In this document: positions 22,399 through 33,539 of the stretch, in pieces
How the letters are laid out: each line of letters begins with the position of its first letter
Numbering within the stretch: position 1 is the stretch's first letter
From: Lomentospora prolificans
Lineage: Eukaryota; Ascomycota; Sordariomycetes; Microascales; Microascaceae
Assembly (NCBI GenBank): GCA_029532625.1
Contig: JARFXM010000009.1
Location: forward strand, 2,976,001-3,040,000
Direction of reading: 5' to 3'
DNA: 64,000 nucleotides
Made by a program: the position numbers and the translations under genes
The notes under the pieces: model-generated
Told to the model about the DNA's origin: nothing
The model's database searches: none
Seen by the model: only the letters and a program-made list of their open reading frames with translations

Positions 22399-24474
22399 AT
22401 GGCTGATCAACTCAACATGGGAGGCTTGAGCCTTGACAACAACCAGAATGCCCCTCGCTCCTACATTCCTCCTCATATGCGAGGCAAGGTCGGCGGTGGT
22501 GGCAGCCCCCAGAATGCCCCCAACCCCCAGAATGCCCCCAACCCTCAGAACGGTCCCGTGAACGGCAACGGACCTGCGAACGGTCTCAACAACAGTGCCT
22601 GGGCCAAGTATGTTGACCCCTTAAACTTACACTGCCCTGTGGTTCTCTGGCTAACAAAACGTCTCTGTAGCAACAACAACTACAACGCCCGCCCGTCTGG
22701 CGGCTGGAACGGCATGGGAGGTAACTCCAACCGTGGAGGACGTTCCTGGAACAATGAGGGCGGCCACCGAGGCGGATATGGCGGCCCTCGTGGATATGGC
22801 GGCCATCAGGGTGGCGGCGGCGGCGGCTATGCCCGCGGCTCTGGTGCCGGTCAGTGGGTTAACGGCAAGCACACTCCCGGAGCCAAGAATGCCCAGCTTG
22901 AGCGCGAACTCTTCGGAACTCCCGACGATCCTTCCAAGCAGCACACTGGTATCAACTTCGAAAAGTACAACGACATCCCCGTGGAGGCTTCCGGTGATAA
23001 TGTTCCCGATCCCGTTGAGACCTTCACCAGCCCGCCTCTCGACGAGCATCTGATCGAGAACATCACCCTTGCTAGCTACAAGGTTCCGACTCCCGTCCAG
23101 AAGTACTCGATTCCCATTGTTATGGGTGGTCGTGACCTCATGGCTTGCGCCCAGACCGGTTCCGGAAAGACTGGTGGCTTCCTCTTCCCCATCCTGTCTC
23201 AGGCCTTTATTAATGGCCCCTCCGGCCTTCCTGTCCAGGCTGGCCATCAGCGCAAGGCCTTCCCCACGTCTCTCATTCTCGCTCCCACTCGCGAGTTGGT
23301 CTCTCAGATCTATGACGAGGCCCGCAAGTTCGCTTACCGATCCTGGGTTCGCCCCTGCGTTGTCTACGGTGGTGCCGATATCGGTGGGCAGCTTCGCCAA
23401 ATTGAGCGCGGCTGTGATCTCCTTGTTGCCACACCTGGTCGTCTTGTCGATCTGATCGAGCGCGGCAGAATCTCCCTTCAGAACATTAAGTATCTTGTGT
23501 TGGATGAGGCTGATCGAATGCTTGACATGGGTTTCGAGCCCCAGATTCGCCGCATCGTGGAGGGCGAGGATATGCCTGGTGTCCACGATCGCCAGACCCT
23601 CATGTTCTCGGCCACCTTCCCCCGCGATATTCAGGTTCTCGCCCGCGACTTCTTGAAGGACTATGTTTTCCTTTCCGTCGGTCGTGTCGGATCCACTTCT
23701 GAGAACATTACCCAGAAGATTGAATATGTCGAGGATATCGACAAGCGATCCGTTCTCTTGGATATCCTCCACACCCACGGAAGCGGCCTGACTCTCATCT
23801 TTGTTGAGACCAAGCGCATGGCCGACTCCCTCTCGGACTTTTTGATCCAGCAGAATTTCCCTGCTACATCGATCCATGGTGACCGAACTCAGCGCGAGCG
23901 TGAGCGTGCTCTTGAGTTCTTCAGGAATGGCCGCTGTCCCATTCTTGTTGCCACTGCGGTCGCCGCCCGTGGTCTCGATATCCCCAACGTTACCCACGTC
24001 ATCAACTATGATCTTCCTACTGATATTGATGACTATGTCCATCGAATTGGTCGTACTGGTCGTGCTGGTAACACGGGTATTTCTACTGCCTTCTTCAACC
24101 GAGGCAACCGTGGCGTTGTCCGAGGCCTTATCGAGCTGCTCAGGGAGGCCAACCAGGAAATCCCCAGTTTCCTCGAGACCATTGCTCGCGAGTCCAGCTT
24201 TGGAAGCGGCGGTCGTGGCCGTGGTGCCGGCCGAGGACGCGGCCATGGTGGTGCCAACCGTGACTACCGCAAGTATGGCGGCGGCGGCGGTGGCGGCGGC
24301 TTCGGCGGTGGTTTCAGTGGTCCCCAGGGAGGATCCGGCTACGGCGGCGGCTTCGGTGGCCCTCCCCCTGCCAGTTCTGGTTACAACGGCGGTGGCGGCT
24401 ATAACGGTGGCGGCTACGGTGGTGGCAGCTACGGCAACCCCGGCGGCCCAGGCGGTCAATCTTCCTGGTGGTAA
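22399..24474 (+). CDS. DED1: DEAD-box ATP-dependent RNA helicase Ded1
   Basis: Exons 22399-22607 and 22671-24474, 670 aa. The intron (GTATGT, CTAAC, TAG) is 63 nt, a multiple of three, and has no in-frame stop. The frame is open a further 126 nt upstream, but MADQLNMGGLSLDNN is the conserved Ded1 N terminus. Residues 18-30 carry the eIF4E-binding-like segment SYIPPHMRGK. A Gly/Arg/Asn-rich region follows. The helicase core shows Q motif (VQKYSIP), motif I AQTGSGKT at 230-237, DEAD at 348-351, SAT at 383-385 and HRIGRTGR at 527-534. The tail from about 575 is RGG/Gly-Tyr-rich and ends in SSWW, also typical. Ded1 unwinds mRNA leaders during scanning. Codon use is strongly biased to C/G third positions, as expected of a highly expressed gene. 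Confidence 0.97.
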   Translation: MADQLNMGGLSLDNNQNAPRSYIPPHMRGKVGGGGSPQNAPNPQNAPNPQNGPVNGNGPANGLNNSAWAKYVDPLNLHCPVVLWLTKRLCSNNNYNARPSGGWNGMGGNSNRGGRSWNNEGGHRGGYGGPRGYGGHQGGGGGGYARGSGAGQWVNGKHTPGAKNAQLERELFGTPDDPSKQHTGINFEKYNDIPVEASGDNVPDPVETFTSPPLDEHLIENITLASYKVPTPVQKYSIPIVMGGRDLMACAQTGSGKTGGFLFPILSQAFINGPSGLPVQAGHQRKAFPTSLILAPTRELVSQIYDEARKFAYRSWVRPCVVYGGADIGGQLRQIERGCDLLVATPGRLVDLIERGRISLQNIKYLVLDEADRMLDMGFEPQIRRIVEGEDMPGVHDRQTLMFSATFPRDIQVLARDFLKDYVFLSVGRVGSTSENITQKIEYVEDIDKRSVLLDILHTHGSGLTLIFVETKRMADSLSDFLIQQNFPATSIHGDRTQRERERALEFFRNGRCPILVATAVAARGLDIPNVTHVINYDLPTDIDDYVHRIGRTGRAGNTGISTAFFNRGNRGVVRGLIELLREANQEIPSFLETIARESSFGSGGRGRGAGRGRGHGGANRDYRKYGGGGGGGGFGGGFSGPQGGSGYGGGFGGPPPASSGYNGGGGYNGGGYGGGSYGNPGGPGGQSSWW

Positions 24475-26812
24475 ACGCCAGTCGCTCCCGAGTCAGCTCA
24501 CTGTAATGGAAGTGTCTGGCAAGGCTGTGTGTTCCTTGTCATGCTCTTCCAGGTTGACCATGAAAATGGTTGCGTTGAGCTAGGATGCTGGCTCGAAACG
24601 GAGCCGGATGTGGTGTCTTTGCCATGTCCAATGCCGCACCAGTCCTACGGACACGTGTGACGGCATTCATCGGATTATTCATCTTTGGTCTTTGTTTTTT
24701 TATTTATTGTTTCTTCACTTTGATTTCGTTTTTGTGTCATTCACCTCGGCCAGCCATGACCCACTCACGATTCGGATGCCCCTCAGGGCAAGGGTAAATC
24801 GTAGGGCCATTCAAGAGATGGTCCTTGTTCTGATTTTGATTTGCTGGACCTCATTCGCATTTGATACCCCTAAAGGTCGATTGGGAAAACTGCGACGACG
24901 AAAAAGCATTCGGAACGCATTGATACAGGCGTTCCCGGTGATGCACTTTACGACTTTTCTATTTGGGTCTTTCCACGACAGATGGACCCTAGATCTCGTT
25001 CGTCATTGCATCACGATGATAATGTTTTTCCGGTCTCATTTTTTTGTTATCGCGGTTCTGTTTACCAGCAGCCTGAAGGCATTTACTCGATTTGCACGAT
25101 AGACAAAAAGGGGTCATGGCATCGCCGCGTTTTTTTTCACGACATCTGCTTTTTTCCTTTTTTCCCCTCTTTTTTACCCCATAGACAAAAGTTGATTTCT
25201 CGGTTCACCACGTCGACGGATGCTCGAACGGTCTCTCCCACAGCAGAGGAGCTTTGCACACAGATGCTACACAGGGACATGATGAGCATTTAGACTGGTT
25301 AATATTAGGACAACGGACGGTTTTTCTTTTTTATTTCGGCCTCGTTGTTTCGAGACGGGAAGGAGGTCCCACCCGGAAGGGACCTCCGCTAAGGACGCTC
25401 TACCCAAGGAAGGGAAACATGCGAACAGAAAATGGATGTTTTTGTTTTCTAGGTCATAAGGAGGGGCCGGTTGATTTGAGTGGAAAGAAATGATACCCCC
25501 TTCCCAACAACTACAGGGTCCTTTTTGTTCTTTTGACCATTGCTCTCGAAAGCAACGACATAGACGAGGCGCTCGACAGGCATGAAATGAATCTTTTGGT
25601 CTCTGGCACGGCTCCTGGCCCATGGTGAGAAGATGGGCTTCGGGCAATGCCAGAGCGGCGTCTTCGCGGACATGGACATGACATGCAAGGGGCGAAGGCT
25701 TATTTTGAGTGCCTATGAGTGCCCCCCCATTAACTAGCCAGTCTGGACTGAGAAGTCAAGCAAAAAATAAAATACTCAAGAATACGAGTTTTGCAGGCAA
25801 TTCTGGTGGTTTATTAAAGTAGTTTCTTGTGATATTGCAGCCTCTGTGACATGAATAGTGAGTGCTCTCTGTGCGTGTAAGATTGAGCTTTAAATACATC
25901 CATGGATGTACCGCGCAGAATAGACACGTCGGTCTTTTGGTGCGTGTCGAGTCGGTAATGTTTCTGGAGGACTCGGCACTGTAAGGTTATCGTTATCCCA
26001 AGCCAAGACCAATTGATGGACCTTGGCACACTCAGGCTGAACTTCCTTCCCTTTTTGCATCATTGAACCATATATCATCTACAGTGCGTTGACGTATATT
26101 CAGGTTGACAATGGCAAAGATGACTCGGCGAACCGCACTGTATTCTACATGGCCTGGCCAGTGATCCAGGCCTGCTCGGGATGGTTTCAAGGCAAGTTTG
26201 TGTCAGTTCTGTGGCTGTGGCAGCGCCAGCGGCCGAGGGTGAATCAGCCACTGGCACAAACATGAACATCAGAGCAACACACTGGAGGAGCCCTTAGAGA
26301 GCTGGCCTATCAAATCCGCCCGTTGCCACCCAACCTGGACTGACCCCCTGTAGTCGACATTTACCTCCTCCTAGACAGATCATCCGCAGCCAGCCAGCCA
26401 GCCTGGCGTGTCGTGTCCAAGTTACTGTACAACTCCCACGGCCCCGCCACGGTATTTCTTGAGTTCAATCGGGGCTTTTTTCGCTCTTGACCGCGACTTT
26501 CTCACTCGCTCCGTGCTAATACAAACTCCTTCCAGCCACCTTTGCAAGTAGGCCGAAAACGACAGATAAAAAAACGACAAAATTCCAGGCGTAGGCGCAG
26601 CGTCTGGCACTAAATCTATAGGGACCAATCCGACTTGCCGGCGGGCGAACCTCGGAATCCAACACGCCTTGGGCCCGGCCTACCGCTAGCTGAGCAAGCT
26701 TCGGAAGAAGACGCCAACCTCGCGCAATTATCGACGCGACTCACGACTCCCCACTTTGACACTGCTATCACTCTCTCCCCCGACACACAGCATATACCCC
26801 GACATCGCCAAA
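24475..26812. other. DED1 3' flank and intergenic, about 2.3 kb
   Basis: T-rich 3' UTR-like sequence to about 25250, then sequence I cannot assign. The open frames seen (for example 24608-25102 plus, Phe/Leu-rich because of T runs) are not credible genes. Confidence 0.5.
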
Positions 26813-28691
26813 ATGGGTGGAGTCGGCAACTTTATGGTTGGTCTCGACGAGGGTGTTTCGGGCATCTTCTCACAATGGAATGTGTACACGACGGCGTTGG
26901 CTGGCCTGCTTGCGGCAGGAGTCACGTATCGCGTCGCCACGTCGGTTGATCCGGACACGCATCCCTTGCGGCTGGCGAGACAGTCGCTGCCGAACCTGGT
27001 GAGGCAGGAAGGCGAGAGCGCGCTCTACAGGTCTTCCGAACTTGGAGGCGGCGAGCTGAGGACTGGGTTGGATGTAAGGCGAAAGGGCGCCTCCAAATGG
27101 TCGAGAGGAAGCGATGGCGATCTGAGAGACGTGTGGAGGCAAGTTGTCGAGGGCGCCGAAGAGAGAGCGGGCGTCAAGGCCGGCGCGAGAGGCAAGCTCT
27201 TGTCGATTCACGGAGCTCAGAGGGTGACGGAGCACAAGATTGGTTAGTTTATTCCTTCTTCTTGAGACGATTGATGAGTAGAATGGCCAGCTGACTCGAT
27301 TTTGCATCAGAGGAGATTACTAGGTCGATTAACCTCATCGGTCAGCACATTTCCCAACAGGGGGGAATCCGTGTCGCGATTTACCTGCCAAACAGCGTTG
27401 AGCTCCTCGTCACCCTCTTTGCTTGCTCGTTCTACCCTAACCTCACAACTATCCTGGTCCCCTTTGGCGCATCTCCTGATGAGTTGATTTCGATGCTCCG
27501 CCGCTCGGCTGCCGATACTGTAGTTGCGGCGCCCGGCACGTTCCCTTTTGACAGCGTGGCCAAGGCATACCCGTCGCTCCGAAACCTCATCTGGGTTCTC
27601 GACGAGGGCTCTTCGCACATGGACTGGAATGAGGTGCCCGAGGGCATGGGCGGCAGCGTCAACGTCACCACGTGGCAGGAAATCATTGACGAAAGCCCGC
27701 TCCAGGCTGGGCTCGAGCTTCCCGAGGACAGTCATGAACCCGGGCCCATCGTCGTGTTCTGGCAGGGGAAGCCGGGCACGCTCGAGGAGATGGTCAAGTT
27801 CACACAGAAAAACGTGGTCGCCGGTATGGGTGCCATTCTTGGAAGCGTTCCGACAAACGAGCGCATCAGCCCGGAGGATGTTCTTTTGCCTGCGGACTCT
27901 CTCGCCAACATGTACTCGCTGGTCGTAACCCTGTCAGCCCTGTACTCCAACGCAAGTGTTGCGTTTAACTCCGTCGCTGGCCGGTCTACAGATTTGGTCC
28001 TTGCCACGCAGGGTGTGTCGCCCACCATCCTCGTGGCGGCCCCCGAGACGCTGGCCCGCGTGCACCAAGAGTCTTCATCCAAGGTCACGTCGGGCCTTCA
28101 ATCGGCGGCCCTGAGCTCCCAGCTCCGCACACTCACCCAAAAGGGTGCGTTCCCGTCGCCCAATTCGTTCTGGGGCAGCTTCCTCGCGCCTGTCCGGCCC
28201 GTACTCGGCTCCGGCGCGTCCAAGTTGCGCCTCGTCTTTGTGGCTGAGCGTGCGGACGGAGGCGCACCGCCGCTGTCCTCGAAGCAGCTCGCCGAGCTGA
28301 GGGTGTTCCTGGGGGCGCGCATTGTGTACGCGCTCACGGCGGCCGGGGTAGCCGGTCCCATTGCGCAGACTTGGCTCTACGACTACCGCGTGTTCGATGA
28401 GGGTCCTTACTCGCACTTCGGACCGCCCAGCGCCAGCGTGGAGGTGTTTTTGAAGGATAACGGCGAGCACAAGACTACGGATGACAAGGTTGAAGGAGAG
28501 GTAAGCGTGATGTCCCCAGGTTTCACCGCTCAAAATTTTTTTATTAGTCGTTTTTTGCTGAGAGCTGTGCTAATATGCCATGTGTCATGTGTCTACAGAT
28601 TGTCGCTCGAGGACCTAGTGTCGCGCGTGGCGAGTTGCCCCTTGGAGTGAATGGTAGGATCAGGGAGGACAACACGTTGGCGTACGTATGA
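26813..28691 (+). CDS. AMP-binding (acyl-CoA synthetase-like) protein, probably catalytically degenerate
   Basis: Exons 26813-27242, 27311-28500, 28599-28691, 570 aa; donors GTTAGT and GTAAGC, both joins in frame. N terminus MGGVGNFMVGLDEGVSGIF followed by a likely membrane segment near residues 20-40 (WNVYTTALAGLLAAGVTY). It then follows the long-chain acyl-CoA synthetase fold: IRVAIYLPNSVELLVTLFAC, the segment before the P-loop, and ALYSNASVAFNSV. The P-loop signature (consensus T/S-SGTTGxPKG) is replaced by FWQGKPGTLEEMV. The Y-G-x-T-E motif is also lost (VYALTAAGV). GEIVARGPSVARGE fits motif A7, but the protein stops soon after, so the C-terminal domain with the catalytic Lys is absent. 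The relationship is clear; the loss of activity is inference. Possible role: a membrane-bound pseudoenzyme in lipid metabolism. Confidence 0.85.
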
Positions 28692-29982
28692 GTTGAGCGT
28701 GTGCATGTGCATGTGCAAGTTGCAGTGTAGTTTTGGTAGCCGGACGTATGCATTGGATGACTCTTGGTTCCAGTCTACTTATTTGAACTCGTAGGAGGGA
28801 AGAGCCCGTAAAAAACACGAAACGAATCTCTCTTTCTTTCTCGCTCGCTCGCTCGCTCTCACTCACCAACTCTCTCACCCTGTGTGTTTAGTTATTGGAA
28901 GACAACGCCGCTGAAATTTTTACCTGATATGAGTCCGTCTCCTTACCGACGACTGCAGTGCAATTAAATCCTGATGCAGGACATTGCGCTGTGCATGCTT
29001 TGACGTCGAAGCCAATCCCGCGGCGCGCGGATCGAGCGGATGGCTCACAAGGTACCGAGCAGTAAAGACGGTGAGCGGTTGAGCGACGCAGCCGACATAG
29101 CTGTTTCCCGTTTGGTTCTCTCCTCTTTTACGTACTCGCATTGCAGCTTTGGCAGCGAGAGAGCTGGCTTAGTCTCCAGCTCGCCTCCAAAGACCTCGAT
29201 ATCCGGTGCCTTGGTTCTGAAACGCAGCCCAAGTTTTGTAGCGAGCCACATGAACCACACGTTGGCTCCATTGTCAGGGCTCATTCAACTTCTCCCCGCC
29301 GTTGATAGCCGGGACTAGTGTCGGAGTCAGTCAAGTCCCAGCCGCTGACCTCTCTCCCCTTTTGCACCTCTCACGGGCGCCTTCACCGCAAAAAAGCGCA
29401 TCGATGAGCAAGGGCCGGTTCGGGTTTATTTGGGGTTGGCGTAGGGCCTCGAGTTACGAACAGAGGTTGTCTGCTGCCTGAGACTTGCCACCTCGGCGGG
29501 GATTCGGTGCCTTGCGGAAGCGGTGGGATTGGAGTTGCATCTGGAACTTGTGGAAAGAGCGATGAAGTGGAAGTTTATATCTTTTTCTTTTTTAATAAAA
29601 AAGAGGGAAAAAAAAACCTTGTCAAATGTCTGCCTGGGCCCACCTCTTCCTTCACTGTGCCTTCCTCATATGTTATGCCCCTCCATTGTCTGCATTTTGC
29701 TAGCATCCACATTCATCAGGCAGAGAGACGTCAGGTCTCTCTCAATCCGGGGATTGCGGATGTAAGACGCCAATCCATCTTTAAACAAATACTTCTCTTC
29801 CCCATTCCCCATTTATTTCTTTTTCCGCCTTTTATTGCACGCCTTGAAACTACCATTTCCTCTGATTTCCTCATTCCCTTTGCTATCCCCCTCTAGAATC
29901 ACTCAATCGGTGTCTCTTTAATCCAAACCACATCCCTCTGAGCTTGTTAGACCAAAGCATAACCCACAAGAGTATCCTTATC
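28692..29982. other. Intergenic, about 1.3 kb
   Basis: Contains a TCGC tetranucleotide repeat (about 28841-28857) and the pyrimidine-rich leader of the LOG-family gene. No supportable gene. Confidence 0.5.
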
Positions 29983-30822
29983 ATGGCGGAAGCTCCCGCG
30001 TCGGTCCCCCAGACCAAGTTCGCCGTTTACTGCGGCGCCAGCCCTGGCCACGACCCCAAACACCTCGCCATGGCGCGCGAGCTAGCCCAAGCCATGGCCA
30101 AGCACAACATTGGCCTCGGTAAGACTTCCGCTTTCCCAGAAGCCCTTCTCCTTCCCTTCCGCCCCCCCCCGGGGAGGGAAGTGGGGAGTAAGCCCCTCTT
30201 CCCAGTTTGGCCCGTTCTTTTGCTAACTGTTTTTGTGGTTTTTTGCTGCCTAGTTTATGGAGGAGGCACAATCGGCGTGATGGGCGAGATCGCCAAGACC
30301 CTCGTCTCCCTCTCAGGTCCTTCCGCCGTCCACGGCATCATCCCGGACCCCCTCATCCGCTACGAGCGCAACCTTCCCAAATCCGACGACGCATCCGCCC
30401 CGGTCAAGAAGTCCACCACCTCGGGCCAGCCCGTGCTCCCGGACGAGAGCATCTGGGGTCGCACCACCGTCGTCCCGGACATGCACACGCGCAAGAAGCT
30501 CATGGCCCAGGAGGTCTTCCAGGGCGGCCCCGGCAGCGGCTTCATCGCCCTGTCGGGAGGCTATGGCACCATTGAGGAGATGTTCGAGACCGCCACCTGG
30601 AACCAGCTCGGCATCCACAAGAACGGCATCTGCCTGCTCAACGTAGACGGCTTCTACGACGGCATCCTGCAGTGGATCGAGAAGTCGAGCAGCGAGGGCT
30701 TCATCTCGGGAGCGAACAAGGACATTATCGTCACGGCTACGGATGCCGAGGGCGCTATTCGGCAGTTGAGGGAGTATAAGCTTTCGGCGGATACCATGAA
30801 GCTGGAGTGGGGTGAGCAGTAA
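29983..30822 (+). CDS. LOG-family protein (cytokinin-activating phosphoribohydrolase-like)
   Basis: Exons 29983-30118 and 30254-30822, 234 aa. The 135-nt intron (GTAAGA to TAG) is a multiple of three with no in-frame stop; removing it restores NIGLVYGGGTIGVMG, the conserved nucleotide-binding stretch. KFAVYCGAS opens the Rossmann-like fold. The diagnostic motifs are DMHTRKKLM (family: M-H-x-R-K-x-M) and SGGYGTIEEMFE at residues 146 onward (family: PGGxGTxxE, with Ser here in place of Pro). LOG enzymes remove ribose 5'-phosphate from cytokinin nucleotides; members were long mis-named lysine decarboxylases. Fungal members may act on AMP or other nucleotides. Family secure, substrate unknown. 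A segment at residues 75-105 (KSDDASAPVKKSTTSG) is longer than in bacterial and plant LOG. Confidence 0.92.
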   Translation: MAEAPASVPQTKFAVYCGASPGHDPKHLAMARELAQAMAKHNIGLGKTSAFPEALLLPFRPPPGREVGSKPLFPVWPVLLLTVFVVFCCLVYGGGTIGVMGEIAKTLVSLSGPSAVHGIIPDPLIRYERNLPKSDDASAPVKKSTTSGQPVLPDESIWGRTTVVPDMHTRKKLMAQEVFQGGPGSGFIALSGGYGTIEEMFETATWNQLGIHKNGICLLNVDGFYDGILQWIEKSSSEGFISGANKDIIVTATDAEGAIRQLREYKLSADTMKLEWGEQ

Positions 30823-30901
30823 ACGAAGAAAAGAAAAAAGAAAAAAAAAAAAGGAAAAAAAAGGCTACGGAGCGAGCTTGCAGCGCTTTTCCTCTTTTTT
30901 T

Positions 30902-30932
<31 letters not shown>

Positions 30933-31494
30933 CTTGTCGTCGTTTTCTTCTCCTCCTCTTTCTTTTTCCCGTCTTTGATTCTTCTGTTGTGCTTTTCACT
31001 GTTTCCTTTCCTAATCTTGCATATTCGGCTTTTTGTCTATTGATATCACTTGTCGGGAGTCATTGGAGGTGGGAGAGAGGTTTTTATCAGGCGCGAGGCG
31101 TCTTGTTCGGAGTAGAGTAGAGATAGACGGGGGGGCGGAAGCACCGAGGCGTTGGTCTAGACTAGATAGACGACATCGAAGCTTAGAGCACTCACCACTT
31201 TGCCCACGCAGCATACCTCTACACTTGTGTAACGGCGGTCAAATCATGCGAGAGACAGGGCGGTGTCCAGAGAAACGAATGTGGGAATGGATATTCACCC
31301 GAGGAGATGTGGCATTTTGCATTTCGACTGCTTGGAATCTCTCGCCGTCTAGTTGTACAAGTAACTTTCCACTGAACACGTAGCTTCCCTTCCTCCCCGG
31401 GGCCTGTGTCGTTTCTACCGTCACCTGCCCGGCGTCTTTAGCAAACACATTACCTGCAGCTGGCCCTAACTGAACCCTCAAAAAATTCGCCACC
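30823..31494. other. Convergent 3' flanks, LOG gene and PRE5
   Basis: Begins with A/G-rich sequence, then a 29-nt T run (30904-30932). The rest is consistent with the 3' UTR of PRE5. No gene seen. Confidence 0.55.
30904..30932. repeat. Poly(T) homopolymer, 29 nt
   Basis: Uninterrupted T run about 80 nt after the LOG-family stop codon, preceded by an A-rich purine tract, so the transcript could form a local A-T hairpin. Confidence 0.9.
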
Positions 31495-32482
31495 TCAACC
31501 GTCAACGTCCATGCCCTCCGCCGTCTCGGTATTGGCGGCCTCGATCCAGTTCTTGACGTCCTGTCCGTCGTATACCTTGAACACGTCAGTGACCTTTCCG
31601 TTGGACCCTACGCCGACGTACGCCACCGAGGTGTTGTCGATGGTGAGCTCCTTATCCTGGGCCAAGCTCTCCTTGAGGGCGTTGAGGCCGTGGGTGATGA
31701 GGGCCTCGCGATCGCAGTCGGCAAACTCTTCAATGTGCTTCTCGAGGTAGGTCCTGGCCATCTGCGACCGCGCGCCGATGGCAAAGGCGACGACTTCCTC
31801 AGTCAGGCCCGAAGGTTGGGTGGTGAAGAGGTGAGGGCCCTGGTTGTCGACGCCGGCGACGAGGAGGCCGACGCCGTAGGGCCTGCGACCGTAGTGTTGA
31901 GTGTTGTACTGCTCCTTCTCGCCAATCATGTCGACGAGGTCGGAGACCTTGAGGGCGCGGGCCATGGTGAAGCGGTGGCTGAGGCACTGGTTCTTCATGA
32001 AGTTGGAGAGGACGCGGGCGTCGGAGGTCAGGCCGGCGATGCCGATGCCGACGTGCTCGTCGATGGCGAAGAGTTTCTTTTGGTACGAGGAGAGTTCTTC
32101 GGCGTTGCGCTAGAGAGAGAAGACGCGGGAAACGGCATTAGCGTGAGCAGCTGGCGGACGGGGAGGGGGACGGTGTTTAGGGCTTTTGGTGTAGGCGGGA
32201 TGCGGGACTGTGTCCCCCGGGGGGGGGGGGGTCGCTTACCTTGATTGCGACGAGGACGGCGTGGGTCTTGCTGGTGAGACCCACGACTACTGAACCTTGC
32301 TTGACCGACTCGGAGGCATATTCGATTTGAAAAATGCGTCCTTGCGGCGAGCTGTTTGTGTGTGCGGGTTAGCAAGAGAAATGTCGGATTAGAAATCGGT
32401 GCGGGTGAAAGGCGGTCGGGGGGGCCAAGGTAGGCCGAACGTACAAGGTGACGGTATCGTTATCGTAGTTGTTCCTAAACAT
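31495..32482 (-). CDS. PRE5: 20S proteasome subunit alpha type-1 (alpha6, Pre5)
   Basis: Exons (minus) 32445-32482, 32240-32351, 31495-32109, 254 aa. The joins give MFRNNYDNDTVTFSPQGRIF and HAVLVAIKRNAEELSSYQKK, both diagnostic of PSMA1/Pre5. The proteasome alpha signature (FSPQGRIFQIEYASESVKQG) is intact. Later ARSQMARTYLEKH and RPYGVGLLVAGVD fit as well. The C terminus is acidic (TETAEGMDVDG), as often seen in alpha subunits. It sits in the alpha ring of the 20S core. The second intron holds a C5-G13 run next to its donor (32214-32231), prone to sequencing slippage but outside the coding sequence. Donors are GTACGT and GTAAGC. Identity secure. Confidence 0.96.
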
Positions 32483-33539
32483 GTTTGATGCTGGTCCCGG
32501 CTGAGGCTGTCCCTACAATCAAGAGACGAGGAGGACGGGTGGTGATTCGGGAGAGCAATTCGGCTGGCCGTTTTTGAGATCGCGGATGAAGGTCTCGAAG
32601 GTCTCGAGGCTGAGGTTGGGGTTTGGGTTGGGTATCACAAGGGAGGGGGAATTAAGGCGGAAGGGATCGTCGGTGGTTTCGAAGAACAGCCCAATGACCA
32701 GGGAAAACAATTGTTCGCAGAGAGACTCGTGCCGGGAAGCGTGGTTGCGGAGAGGTGGAAAGGTGGTGGATGATGGAAGTTTGCAAAGAAAGGTTGATGG
32801 GTTCGGGAGGCCACAAGGCGCCGCAGCTAACACGCAAGAAGCAGCGAAGCCCCAGGCAGCTCAAGCTGTCGTTGCTTGGGGCTCCTCCACCGTGGCCAGG
32901 CGTGCATCTTACTGGCTGGGGCGGCAGGGGCGTATAGGAGGGGCGTTGTTCTAGCCGCTAGGTTCTTTTTCGGCGCTATGTTTCTCCGGTATGTATTCTT
33001 AGTCATCCATTGTGGTGTACTCTCGTGCAGCCGGCGTTGGACTGTGTCACAGTGTACATCTGGTCGCATAACCTGTGCTGTGAGGCTGTAATACCCATAG
33101 TCGTCGTTATATGACGGCAACATGCGATGAAAAGCTTCCTTTCCGCCACGCCTACGCAAGCTCCGACGTCGCCCATAACAGCCATCTACCCTCGCTACAC
33201 CCCCATTTCCTTCTCCTTGCCGAACGCAGATTGATTCCGAGTTAATCTGCCCGTTTCTTTTATTCGAAGTCTGGCAGTTTATTTTCTTCTGCCAATTCCC
33301 CGAGCCTCGTGTGTGCTCCGCCCAGGCATCTAGTCACCAAGGCAAGCAGCCCCTCAACCCGAGTGAGTGCCAGAGGGCAAGCTCGCACCTCCGACGAACC
33401 CGCCCCTCTCGTCTCGCCGACCACGCCCAACAAACAACACCAAGCCACGTTCCGATACCCCATACTTTACCTTCCTCCCCCCGTTCCCTTTTTCCCCTCG
33501 TCTCTAGAACCGCAGAGAGCCTTAGCACTTCCGCCCACC
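32483..33539. promoter_or_regulatory. Divergent promoter region, PRE5 / VPS55
   Basis: About 1.06 kb between the start codons. The right end is a C/T-rich leader for VPS55. No gene supported; overlapping short frames on both strands are incidental. Confidence 0.55.

Noticed and set aside
22651..24459. 602-codon open frame antisense to DED1
   Set aside because: It follows from the strong codon bias of DED1 on the opposite strand. The product is low-complexity and resembles no family.
24608..25102. 164-codon hydrophobic frame after DED1
   Set aside because: Hydrophobicity comes from T-rich 3' UTR sequence.
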